A stretch of DNA of 27,347 bases from an uncultured Verrucomicrobiota bacterium (GTDB lineage: Bacteria; Verrucomicrobiota; Kiritimatiellia; RFP12; UBA1067): contig CALZAJ010000004.1 in NCBI GenBank assembly GCA_945613785.1, positions 1-27,347 of the forward strand, in the 5' to 3' direction. The position numbers were made by a program, and so were the translations under genes. This document shows positions 1 to 7,632 of this stretch, in pieces. A model generated the notes under the pieces. That model was given only the letters and a program-made list of their open reading frames with translations, had not been told where the DNA came from and ran no database searches. The number at the start of each line of letters is the position of its first letter. The stretch's first letter is position 1.

Positions 1-102
1 TCAGAATTTTGAAATCCTTAAAGGGGAGTGGATGTTACACGGAAAAATCACACCCGTGTTGTTCTACTCCGCTAAAATCCGCTCCGTAAATGGACGGCAT
101 TT

Positions 103-111
103 TGCTATAAT
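103..111 (+). promoter_or_regulatory. Extended -10 promoter of candidate small RNA
   Basis: TGC followed by a perfect TATAAT (106-111). It matches the TGn-TATAAT boxes found before other genes in this window. No clear -35 is visible. The predicted start is near G118, just before a run of hairpins and a terminator, and no good reading frame follows. Confidence 0.55.
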
Positions 112-117
112 TTCCCT

Positions 118-221
118 GTCGGTCGGGCGCAACCCAACCGGCAACTGATCTTTGATATCGGCGGCAAGGCGCCCCTGCGCAATTTTGCCGCCACCATCAA
201 ATGTGCGTAAGCGCATTTTTT
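118..221 (+). ncRNA. Candidate small structured RNA (about 104 nt), unidentified
   Basis: A compact transcription unit can be read directly. An extended -10 lies 7 bases upstream of 118. Hairpin 1 is CGGT-GGG / CCC-ACCG (120-140, loop CGCAA). Hairpin 2 is long: TTTGAT (151-156) pairs with ATCAAA (196-201), then GGCGGCAA (160-167) with TTGCCGCC (185-192), with an inner GCGC/GCGC stem. Hairpin 3 (199-218) is terminator-like and runs into a T tract. I do not recognise it as 6S, tmRNA, RNase P or SRP RNA, since their signature sequences are absent. It could instead be a cis-acting leader or attenuator for the hsd operon about 250 bases downstream. The structure is seen; the function is unknown. 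Confidence 0.45.
199..221 (+). terminator. Intrinsic terminator of the candidate small RNA
   Basis: ATGTGC (201-206), loop GTAA, GCGCAT (211-216), extendable by A-T pairs on both sides and followed by T216-T221. One G-T pair lies in the stem. The short tight stem plus T run fits a Rho-independent terminator. Confidence 0.5.
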
Positions 222-257
222 GCTTCCCTGAAAAACGACCAATTTTTGTACTGAAGC

Positions 258-406
258 GAAGGATGTGGCTATGCAGGCCTATGCATCCTGGATACATTGT
301 ACCCAGGCCTTATGTGCATCTGGTTTGCGTGCCCGTTCTTGATATTTCAGTACGGGCGCTTGGTCGTGCCTTCAGGGAGATATCTCGAACGAGGCACGCT
401 CTTTTT
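258..406 (+). ncRNA. Second structured stretch ending in a terminator-like hairpin
   Basis: Three hairpins lie in a row with no plausible protein gene. ATGCAT (281-286) pairs with GTGCAT (314-319) and encloses CCTGG/CCAGG (287-291 with 303-307). GCCCGT (331-336) pairs with ACGGGC (352-357). CGTGCCT (365-371) pairs with AGGCACG (392-398), followed by CTCTTTTT. GAAGG (258-262) could also close onto CCTTC (369-373). No good promoter was found just upstream. It may be a second RNA, or the leader and attenuator of hsdM, whose GTG start is 62 bases past the T tract. The RNA identity is unknown. Confidence 0.3.
365..406 (+). terminator. Terminator/attenuator-like hairpin upstream of hsdM
   Basis: A perfect 7-bp stem (CGTGCCT 365-371, AGGCACG 392-398) is followed by T402-T406. 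The loop contains the palindrome GAGATATCTC (377-386). It could end a transcript from upstream or act as an attenuator for the restriction operon. Confidence 0.45.
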
Positions 407-467
407 ATGCCGCCGAAGGGGCGCAGCCGATTCTCTCGATGAGTGGCGTAAGCGTAGAGGTTGAACT

Positions 468-1952
468 GTGGCTAAGAGAAGTGCGGATAAAGGGGCTCAG
501 TCGTCGGCTGCGACGGCGTTTTCGGCTATCGACAAGAAGCTGTGGTTGCCGGGGAGCGGATGCTCGGGTGCACTCGATTATATGGAGCAGTCGAGCTGGC
601 TTCTCTTTCTCCGTTATCTCGATGCACGTGAAGAGGAACGCCTTTTGGAAGCGGCGATGGTCGGTAAGGTTTACGAGCCGGCCTTGCCGAAGAAACTCAG
701 ATGGTCGACGTGGGCCTATCCGACGACGGACGACGGCAAGCTCGATGTCGACAAGATCTTAAAAGGCGATGAGCTGATCGTCTTCGTGCAGCATACGCTC
801 TTCCCCGGGTTGAGGCGGCTGAAGGATGATGCGACCGATGTTTCGTCCATTCAGTATCGTATCGGATCCATCTTTGAGCAGCTCAATTGTCGCTTTACGG
901 ACGGCTTCCTCTTGCGTGAAGTGATCGAGCTCATGCAGCCCCTTAAGTTTCAGACCGAGGAGGATCGCCACGAACTTTCGGTCCTTTACGAATCGCGCCT
1001 CGGCGAGATGGGTAACGCGGGGCGTGACGGCGGACAATACTACACGCCGCGTCCCTTGATTCGGACGATGATTCGCCTACTTGATCCCCAGGTCGGCGAG
1101 AAGTTTGATGACGGCGCGTGCGGTTCGGGCGGCTTCTTGTGCGAGGCATATGCGTACATGCGCGAGAAGGCGAAGAGCGATCCGAAGGCGTATGACATTC
1201 TGCAGCGCAAGACCTTTACCGGCGGCGAAGTGAAGCCGCTCGCGTATGTCTCGGCGCAGATGAACTGCATTCTTCACGGACTCGAATCGCCCAACATCAC
1301 CTTCGGCGATACGCTTTCGAATAAAATTGCGGACTTTACCGAGCGTGATCGCGTCGATGTGATCGGCGCGAATCCGCCGTTCGGCGCGGGCGCCAATAAG
1401 ATCAATCAGCAGAACTTCACGATCACGACGAGCGAGACCGCTCTCATGTTCATGGAGTACTTCATGGCCAAGCTCAAGAAGAAGGGCCGTGCCGCGATCA
1501 TCATCAAGAACACGTTCCTCTCGAATACCGATAATGCGTCCGTGGCGATTCGAAGGATGCTCCTCAACAAGTGTCGTCTCAATTGGGTTCTCGATTTGCC
1601 GCAGAAGGTGTTCACGGCTGGTGTGCATACGGTCGTCCTCTTCTTCACCAAGGACGGTCCGACAACTGAGCCGATCAATTATTACCAGCTCGATTTGAAG
1701 GGCGTGAGTCTCGGCAAGACGCGTCCCTTGAACGAGAAGGATCTCGCCGAATTCGAGGCGATGTACAAAGGCGAGGTCAAGGAAAGTGCCGCGCATTGGA
1801 CAATCGATCCGAAATCGCTCGATGAAATGACGCTCGATCTTTCGGTCAACAACCCGAATGTGGTCGAGGAGAAACTGCCGACTGCTGCGGAATTGAAGGC
1901 GAGCATCAAGGCAGTGTATGCCGAGATCGGTGAGATCTTGGCGGGGATGTGA
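468..1952 (+). CDS. hsdM: Type I restriction enzyme modification subunit HsdM
   Basis: DNA N6-adenine methyltransferase subunit of a type I restriction-modification complex. It transfers a methyl group from S-adenosylmethionine to adenine at sites chosen by HsdS. The 494-residue length is normal. The N-terminal third looks like the HsdM N-terminal helical domain. The catalytic domain has motif I, DGACGSGGFL, from about residue 214 (D215 to G222), and motif IV NPPF at 302-305. QYYTPRPLIRTMI just before motif I is typical of HsdM. The start is GTG at 468, with AGAGG (456-460) seven bases upstream. hsdS follows after 32 bases, making this the first gene of an hsdM-S-R operon. No promoter matching the local TGnTATAAT type was found immediately upstream. 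Confidence 0.95.
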   Translation: MAKRSADKGAQSSAATAFSAIDKKLWLPGSGCSGALDYMEQSSWLLFLRYLDAREEERLLEAAMVGKVYEPALPKKLRWSTWAYPTTDDGKLDVDKILKGDELIVFVQHTLFPGLRRLKDDATDVSSIQYRIGSIFEQLNCRFTDGFLLREVIELMQPLKFQTEEDRHELSVLYESRLGEMGNAGRDGGQYYTPRPLIRTMIRLLDPQVGEKFDDGACGSGGFLCEAYAYMREKAKSDPKAYDILQRKTFTGGEVKPLAYVSAQMNCILHGLESPNITFGDTLSNKIADFTERDRVDVIGANPPFGAGANKINQQNFTITTSETALMFMEYFMAKLKKKGRAAIIIKNTFLSNTDNASVAIRRMLLNKCRLNWVLDLPQKVFTAGVHTVVLFFTKDGPTTEPINYYQLDLKGVSLGKTRPLNEKDLAEFEAMYKGEVKESAAHWTIDPKSLDEMTLDLSVNNPNVVEEKLPTAAELKASIKAVYAEIGEILAGM

Positions 1953-1984
1953 TTTTGGCCGTGTAGAACATGGAGAACGTATAG

Positions 1985-3301
1985 ATGAGAGAGGTGGTTT
2001 TAACGCAGCTTGTCGCGGCGAAGCGTAGCGAAGACGGAAGGCTCAGAGACGCAGAGGCTTGGCCGAAGGTCAGGTTGGGGGATGTGTGTGAGATTAATCT
2101 CGGTAAGACGCCTCCTCGGGGAGATAGACGATATTGGGATAATAAGAAGGTTTGCGGTGTTAGATGGTTGTCTATCGCTGACTTGGCAGAGACGCAAGAC
2201 GGATTTGTAAACGATTGCAAAGAATATATTACAAGAGAAGCGATAGAGCAGTGCGGTGTTCCGATAGTCAAAGCAGGAACATTTCTTTTGAGTTTTAAGC
2301 TCACTCTTGGACGAACGGCGATAGCAGGTTGTGATTTGTGTACTAACGAAGCAATTGCCGCTTTGCCACTACTGTCTGAGTATGACGGTAAGATTGATTT
2401 GGGGTATCTCGGTCTGTATTGTTGTTTCTTTGATTGGGATGAATATGCTTCGAAAGACGAGAAAGTTTTAGGCAAAACTTTAAACAAGAAGAAGCTTGCA
2501 GAGGTTCCGATCTTGCTTCCACCTCTCGCTGTTCAGCGCGAGATTGTGGAGCGATTGGAGAAAGAGCTTGGGGCGGTTGATAAGATGACGAAGGGGTTTG
2601 AGAAGATCGCCGCGGATGCCGACGCGCTCTTCAAAGCCGAGCTGAAGGAGGCGTTTGAAGAAGTCAAGCGTAGCGGAGCTGAGACGAAGCGGCTAGGGGA
2701 TGTGTGTTCGAAGATTGGAAGCGGAGCAACACCGCTGGGAGGAAAGAGCACTTATCTCGAAGAAGGTATATCGCTAATCAGAAGTCAGAATGTTCTTGAT
2801 TTGACTTTCTCATATCAAGGGCTTGCTCATATCAGCGACAAACAGGCAGAGAAACTTGATGGAGTTTCGGTTAAGAGTGAAGATGTCTTGTTGAATATTA
2901 CGGGCGACTCTGTTGCGAGATGTTGTGTGGTCGACGACGGGTGTCTTGAGGCGAGGGTTAATCAGCATGTTGCGATTATTCGACTGAAAGATAAAAAGCA
3001 GGTTAGCCCAAAATTCTTGTCTCTCTATCTTGTAGCAGAGAAAGATTTTCTGTTGGTAGAAGCGCAAAAAGGATCGACGCGTAAAGCGCTCACCAAATCT
3101 TTTATTGAAGATATTGAGATTCCCAAACTTGAATTCTCCGAGCAATCCGCCATCGTTGCGAAGCTGGATGCGGCGCTGGAGAAGAGTGGGCAGCTCAAAA
3201 CTGCCGCGGAGAAGGGGCTGGAGACCTGTGCGAAATTGCGTAAGGCGATTTTGAAGGAGGCGTTCTCCTACTGCGTCGAGGCTACGGAGGACAAGGAATG
3301 A
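1985..3301 (+). CDS. hsdS: Type I restriction enzyme specificity subunit HsdS
   Basis: DNA-recognition subunit that directs both methylation and restriction. At 438 residues it has the usual two-half layout. The first target-recognition domain opens with RLGDVCEINLGKTPP (about 30-45). A coiled spacer beginning QREIVERLEKELGAVDKM lies around 180-220. The second domain opens with RLGDVCSKIGSGATP (about 237-251). A second coiled spacer (QSAIVAKLDAALEKS) is followed by a closing KAILKEAF. The repeated LGDVC openings and repeated spacers are characteristic of HsdS. GGAGA at 1972-1976 precedes the ATG by 8 bases. Its stop overlaps the hsdR start as ATGA, implying coupled translation. Both recognition domains look AT-richer than the spacers, a usual sign of domain swapping. 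Confidence 0.93.
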   Translation: MREVVLTQLVAAKRSEDGRLRDAEAWPKVRLGDVCEINLGKTPPRGDRRYWDNKKVCGVRWLSIADLAETQDGFVNDCKEYITREAIEQCGVPIVKAGTFLLSFKLTLGRTAIAGCDLCTNEAIAALPLLSEYDGKIDLGYLGLYCCFFDWDEYASKDEKVLGKTLNKKKLAEVPILLPPLAVQREIVERLEKELGAVDKMTKGFEKIAADADALFKAELKEAFEEVKRSGAETKRLGDVCSKIGSGATPLGGKSTYLEEGISLIRSQNVLDLTFSYQGLAHISDKQAEKLDGVSVKSEDVLLNITGDSVARCCVVDDGCLEARVNQHVAIIRLKDKKQVSPKFLSLYLVAEKDFLLVEAQKGSTRKALTKSFIEDIEIPKLEFSEQSAIVAKLDAALEKSGQLKTAAEKGLETCAKLRKAILKEAFSYCVEATEDKE

Positions 3302-5661
3302 ACGAGGCGCAGACGCGGCACGATTTGATTGATCCTGCGTTGCATGACGCGGGGTGGAATGAGCTGCCTGCACGTATTGCGACGGAGCAGGTTGCGCCCG
3401 GACGTGTTGAGAGTGATGGCAAGTCGCATAAGCCCGAGCGTGCCGATTACGTACTCATGCACGGCACGCGGCGTATCGCTGTTGTCGAGGCGAAGAGTGA
3501 TGAGAAAAGCGTGGACGCGGGTGAGGCGCAAGCGCGGCGATATGCGGAAGCGCTCGGCGTTCGCTTCGCCTATTCGACGAACGGCAAGGCGATTCGTGCT
3601 TTCGACCTAGTCGCCGGGTCGAGTACGGATATTGATGGCATGTATTTTCCGACGCCGGCGGAACTCCTCGATCTCCTCGCGCGAACGGATGAGGAAAGTC
3701 CGCTCGAAAAGATCTGCCGAGAGATTCCGTGGAAGACGAGCGGCTCGCGCGGCATTCGATATTATCAAGAACGTGCGGTCGAGGGTGTCATCAAGGCGAT
3801 TGGCACGGGACAGAAGAACGCGCTCATCACGCTTGCGACCGGAACCGGCAAGACGTTTATCTCGTTCCAGCTCGTGTGGAAGCTCGTGCAGGCGAGATGG
3901 ACGCGTAAGTCGATCGGATTAAAGAAGCCACGTGTGCTCTTCCTGGCCGACCGCAACATTCTTGCCGATCAGGCGAAGGAGAGTTTTGATTTCCCGACGA
4001 ACGAGTGCTATCGTTTGACGGCCGATACCGATAATCCGCCGATGGATCGCACGGTCTATTTCTCGATTTATCAGACGCTGCTCGGCAAGGGTGAGGCGGA
4101 TGAGCTCAGCGAAGAGGATACGCGTGAGGTCAAGTTCAAGAAGTTCCCCAAGGACTTCTTCGATCTCGTCATCATCGACGAATGTCATCGTGGCGGCGTG
4201 AACGACGAATCGGCGTGGCGCGTCGTCCTCGATTATTTCTCGAGCGCGTCGCATGTTGGCCTGACTGCGACGCCGAAGTGTGACGTCAACGGTTCGACGT
4301 ACGAATACTTCGGACAGCCCGTCTATCAGTATTCGCTGAAGGAAGGTATCTCCGACGGCTTCCTGACACCGTATCGCGTGAAGATCTGTCACTCGACCTT
4401 GAGCGACTATCGCTATGAGGCGGGCGATATTATCGAAGGGGACGATGAGGAGCTCAAGAAGGAAAAGTACTATTCCAATGATGAGCTCGAGCGTGATCGC
4501 GTCCAAATCGCCCAGCGCGATCGCCATTTCGTCAAGGAGCTCTTCGATGTCATGCCGTATAAGGAGAAGGCGCTCGTCTTTTGCGTGACGCAGGAGCACG
4601 CGATGCGAATCGCGCACATCATCCGCGAAGAGGCGAAGAAGCGCGGTGTGTTCGCGCCGCATTACTGCGAGCGCGTCACTTCAGAGGATGGCGCGGCAGG
4701 TGAGCAGTTCCTGAAGGAGTTTCGCAATAACGAGAACGAGGTGCCGACAGTTCTCACGACTTCGCAGAAGCTGTCGACCGGCGTGGACGCCTGTAACGTG
4801 CGGTCAATCGTCCTCATGAAGCAAGTGAAGTGCATGGTCGAGTTCAAGCAGATCATCGGCCGTGGCACGCGTCTGTATGATGGTAAGCCGTACTTCACGA
4901 TCTACGATTTTACTGATGCGACGCGGAAGTTCCAGGATCCGAAATGGGATGGCGAAGTGGTGTGCCCGAAGTGCGGGAAGAATCCGTGTGCATGCGGGAA
5001 GGGCGGAACCGATCCGAAGCCGCCAAAACCGCCGGCTCCTCCTTGCCCCAAGTGCGGATGCAGTCCGTGTGTTTGTGGGATGCCGGAAAAGATCGGAATC
5101 AAGATCAAGCTCGGTCCGCATCGTCTCATCACCGCGTATTGGGAAGATAAGGTCTTCTTCGATAATGAAATGATCACCGCTGCGGAGTTCCTGACGCGCT
5201 TCGCAAACGCGATTCGCAGCGTGACGAAGAGTCCGCAGATGCTCAGGGCGTGTTGGGCTGATATGAAGGATCGTGCCGATTTCATCGAGAAGATGGAAAT
5301 GATCGGGTTCGATGAAGAGCGGCTCAGGGAGATTCAGAAGAACACGGGAAGGATCGATTGCGATATTCTCGATGTGATGCTCGATATCGCGTATGACGTC
5401 GATCCGGTGACGCGTGCGTTTCGTGCCGAGCGCGCGGAGGGAATGTTGACCGGTGTTGAGGGCGAGCGCAAGTCGCTGCTTGCGGTCATCATGAAGAACT
5501 ATGTGAAGGACGGTGTCTGGACCTTAACGGCGGAAAGCTTCCGTGATTTGCTGATGCAGATGTACACGACGCTCGGCGGTGCATACCGTAAACTCGATTT
5601 CAAGACGCCGGTTGAGGCGATGTCCTTCTATGGCGACGTCCAGCGCGAGATCTACGCGTGA
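3298..5661 (+). CDS. hsdR: Type I restriction enzyme endonuclease/translocase subunit HsdR
   Basis: ATP-driven translocase and endonuclease subunit that cuts DNA lacking the HsdM mark. The 787 residues resemble the EcoEI-type R subunit. The N-terminal nuclease has D50 and E64-A-K66, a PD-(D/E)xK site. The helicase core has Walker A ATGTGKT (K185), DECH (294-297), LTATP, and a C-terminal motif IGRGTRL. The C-terminal part resembles the R-subunit C-terminal domain. Between the helicase and that domain lies a Cys/Pro-rich insert: CPKCG and PCACG from residue 556, a KPPKPPAPP linker, then CPKCG and PCVCG to about 594. This suggests two zinc-knuckle-like elements. The start overlaps hsdS by 4 bases. 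All key motifs are intact, so the system looks functional. Confidence 0.95.
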   Translation: MNEAQTRHDLIDPALHDAGWNELPARIATEQVAPGRVESDGKSHKPERADYVLMHGTRRIAVVEAKSDEKSVDAGEAQARRYAEALGVRFAYSTNGKAIRAFDLVAGSSTDIDGMYFPTPAELLDLLARTDEESPLEKICREIPWKTSGSRGIRYYQERAVEGVIKAIGTGQKNALITLATGTGKTFISFQLVWKLVQARWTRKSIGLKKPRVLFLADRNILADQAKESFDFPTNECYRLTADTDNPPMDRTVYFSIYQTLLGKGEADELSEEDTREVKFKKFPKDFFDLVIIDECHRGGVNDESAWRVVLDYFSSASHVGLTATPKCDVNGSTYEYFGQPVYQYSLKEGISDGFLTPYRVKICHSTLSDYRYEAGDIIEGDDEELKKEKYYSNDELERDRVQIAQRDRHFVKELFDVMPYKEKALVFCVTQEHAMRIAHIIREEAKKRGVFAPHYCERVTSEDGAAGEQFLKEFRNNENEVPTVLTTSQKLSTGVDACNVRSIVLMKQVKCMVEFKQIIGRGTRLYDGKPYFTIYDFTDATRKFQDPKWDGEVVCPKCGKNPCACGKGGTDPKPPKPPAPPCPKCGCSPCVCGMPEKIGIKIKLGPHRLITAYWEDKVFFDNEMITAAEFLTRFANAIRSVTKSPQMLRACWADMKDRADFIEKMEMIGFDEERLREIQKNTGRIDCDILDVMLDIAYDVDPVTRAFRAERAEGMLTGVEGERKSLLAVIMKNYVKDGVWTLTAESFRDLLMQMYTTLGGAYRKLDFKTPVEAMSFYGDVQREIYA

Positions 5662-5701
5662 TAGTTGCGACTTCTTCTACCTGATCGCACCAAATGCGCG
5701 G

Positions 5702-5732
5702 TTGCACGCTCGGGAGTAGCATGTGGTATAAT
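5702..5732 (+). promoter_or_regulatory. Promoter of a leaderless secreted-protein gene
   Basis: TGG-TATAAT (box 5727-5732) is preceded by TTGCAC (5702-5707) at a 19-base spacing. The ATG at 5739 begins only 6 bases after the box, so the transcript should start at or next to the A of the start codon. No Shine-Dalgarno sequence can fit. Confidence 0.7.
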
Positions 5733-5738
5733 TCACTC

Positions 5739-6359
5739 ATGCGGCGGATTTTACAGGTGGTTCTCTTTCTTAGCGTCTGCAGTCGGGCCTTTTCCTTGAC
5801 GGCAGACCATTTGCCGCCCAGTTCCTTTGCCGATACTGAGGTTTCGACGAATGTGGCGCCGAAAGGGGCTTTCGTCGTCGCGTCTGGGGACAACTTCCGC
5901 TATCTGCTGCTGGATCTTGAGCTGAACGCCACGCCGTCCAACACCTATGTGTTCGCCTGGCAGGGCGTAGCTGAGAACCGGGACGGTAATCAGTTGACGG
6001 AGCGGCGAATCGAACTCTGTCAGAATGGCGATGCGATTGTCTCCACGAATGGCGTTTCAAGTACAATCCCCTACGAGATTCCCTTCGCGCACGACGGCTA
6101 CGGACAGGACGACGACTGGGTGCGGGCGAACTTCACGCGGCTTCAGCGTGTTTCGCCGTCGTTGACGAACGCAGAAGAGATCATTTCGATTGGCTATACG
6201 AATTGGGTTGCTCAACAGGTCGGCGTCGGGTTGCTGAACGGGCTTTACATGTTCTCTGCGGAGTTCCTGGAGGATCCGCCGGAGCCGACGCTGCTCTATA
6301 TCGGCGACTGCTCGGTTTGCGTGACCCGTGCGGGCGTCTACTCGTTTGTCCTTCCTTAA
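5739..6359 (+). CDS. Secreted protein of unknown function
   Basis: The 206-residue product begins with a hydrophobic signal peptide (about 1-20, with SRAFS before the likely cleavage point). The rest is Thr/Asn-rich with no motif I recognise. The ATG at 5739 was chosen over an upstream in-frame ATG because an extended -10 box ends 6 bases before it and the signal peptide starts there. The product ends in a beta-rich stretch with two Cys (GDCSVCVTRAGVYSFVLP). It may be part of an extracellular or surface set with the next gene. No terminator separates them. No function is claimed. Confidence 0.7.
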   Translation: MRRILQVVLFLSVCSRAFSLTADHLPPSSFADTEVSTNVAPKGAFVVASGDNFRYLLLDLELNATPSNTYVFAWQGVAENRDGNQLTERRIELCQNGDAIVSTNGVSSTIPYEIPFAHDGYGQDDDWVRANFTRLQRVSPSLTNAEEIISIGYTNWVAQQVGVGLLNGLYMFSAEFLEDPPEPTLLYIGDCSVCVTRAGVYSFVLP

Positions 6360-6369
6360 GCGATGTCTG

Positions 6370-6525
6370 ATGAATGGATTTGATGGTAGTGATCAAGCTG
6401 ATATTCCAGATGGTTGCATATTGAGCCTGAAAAAGAAGGCCAAGAATAGTAGTGATCGCTGGCAGTCACCTGTTGGAGCATCGACTTTTGAAAGTAAGAC
6501 AAATGCGGAGGTGTATTCACGATGA
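6370..6525 (+). CDS. Possible 51-codon ORF coupled to the next gene
   Basis: An ATG at 6370 opens a 51-residue frame that stops at 6525 and overlaps the next start (6522) in an ATGA. It fills the gap between two secreted-protein genes. There is no good Shine-Dalgarno sequence, signal peptide or recognisable domain. The ATGA coupling is its only positive evidence, so it may be chance or the remains of an older gene. Confidence 0.2.
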   Translation: MNGFDGSDQADIPDGCILSLKKKAKNSSDRWQSPVGASTFESKTNAEVYSR

Positions 6526-7511
6526 GATTTTCTATCGCAGCATCTGTTGTGTTGGGTTTTCTGCCATCGTATGCAGATCACTCGCCAGAAACGAATCAAG
6601 TGATTTCAATAGAGATTGGTGATGGCTATGTTATTGAGCAATTATCTACTGGCGAAGAATGTTCGATTGTGACTTGCGATATTTCTGTTGATCAAGATGG
6701 GATTGCAACGAGCAATGAGTTGGTGCCTGACCTACCTGTGCTTCCGGGCGATGAGAGTGCGACAAATGCGTTTGCTGTCACTTTGCTTGAGATGCTTCAG
6801 ATTTCTGCAGTCGATAATTTTGATCAGACAGACGAGAATGGTGTTCCGTATACGACTCAACCAGTTGTTCCAACTTGGACCTGGGATGGTTTTCTTGGCA
6901 AGGATGAAACGAACGGATGGACTCGCGTTGCGAAGAAAGCTTGCTTTGATTGGTATTTGAATTTCATGGCAACAAATGCGTGTGCATTTACCTTTGCGCA
7001 GACCAATCTTTCCGCCACTGCAATCGATCAGTGTAGAGATCTTGCATATACGAACGCCTGGACATCCCTTATGGGGATCGCTCAGAATGTACATGCGCCC
7101 TGGCGAGATTGTGCGGGCGTATTAGCGGTAAAGTTTGTTCCTGAAATCAATGATATTGCCTCTTTCGGACTTGGAGTCTATACCAATTCAATTCATTTCG
7201 CAGATAAGGGTCGAAGAAATGTTCTTTGTGCCTATTTTGATCGTTTGGCCACGCAGCCAGGGGCAATACCAGCTGTCTATATGAATGAAATTATCAGGCA
7301 TGGAAGCCGAGAGTGCGATGCAGCAATGTCTTTAGATCGCTTGTTGTCAGCTAAGGTTTCCGGTTATGAAATTAGTTCAAATCGTTTGGCAGCAGCGGTT
7401 GCGGTGCTAAATAATCCTTATTCGTGGGAGTTTCAGAATTCCTATTTCGTCAATGTCACCAATCAGCTCCTGAACGCCGGTCGGCCGTTGGTGCGGCTTG
7501 AGCTGCCGTGA
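6522..7511 (+). CDS. Secreted protein of unknown function, compositional mosaic
   Basis: The 329-residue product has an N-terminal signal peptide (MRFSIAASVVLGFLPSYA, then DH). GGAGG at 6507-6511 lies 10 bases before the ATG. The mature protein is acidic and Thr/Asn-rich at first. A more helical middle and C-terminal half follow, with scattered Cys, and the product ends in RPLVRLELP. I recognise no family. Base composition is uneven: a hand count gives 22 of 60 G+C at 7141-7200 but 31 of 50 at 7451-7500. The last 60-70 bases therefore look native and the body acquired. It probably lies in one unit with the preceding secreted protein. Confidence 0.72.
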   Translation: MRFSIAASVVLGFLPSYADHSPETNQVISIEIGDGYVIEQLSTGEECSIVTCDISVDQDGIATSNELVPDLPVLPGDESATNAFAVTLLEMLQISAVDNFDQTDENGVPYTTQPVVPTWTWDGFLGKDETNGWTRVAKKACFDWYLNFMATNACAFTFAQTNLSATAIDQCRDLAYTNAWTSLMGIAQNVHAPWRDCAGVLAVKFVPEINDIASFGLGVYTNSIHFADKGRRNVLCAYFDRLATQPGAIPAVYMNEIIRHGSRECDAAMSLDRLLSAKVSGYEISSNRLAAAVAVLNNPYSWEFQNSYFVNVTNQLLNAGRPLVRLELP

Positions 7512-7581
7512 GCATCTGGTGGGAAGTGCGGTGGGTTGGCATGTTGTTTTTTGGCTTCTATGGGTAATGCAATCCCGTTTG

Positions 7582-7590
7582 TGCTATAAT
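7582..7590 (+). promoter_or_regulatory. Promoter of pgi
   Basis: TGC-TATAAT (box 7585-7590) is an extended -10 with no clear -35. It predicts a leader of about 36 bases containing the pgi ribosome-binding site. Confidence 0.65.
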
Positions 7591-7632
7591 ACGCGAATAT
7601 ATTTCTAAAACCCCCTAACGAGGAAAGTGACA

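Noticed and set aside
36..62. ACACGG/CCGTGT hairpin followed by TTGTT as an upstream terminator
   Set aside because: Only a 6-bp stem with an 11-base loop and a broken T run; too weak to call.
2..148. Frame open from the window start to TGA at 148, with an ATG at 32
   Set aside because: It could be the end of an upstream gene, but the protein is unrecognisable, the site before the ATG is too close to be a good ribosome-binding site, and a strong -10 and RNA hairpin lie within it.
152..442. 96-codon plus-strand ORF upstream of hsdM, and a 77-codon minus ORF over 64-297
   Set aside because: No protein-like composition or ribosome-binding site, and both overlap the hairpin-rich region.
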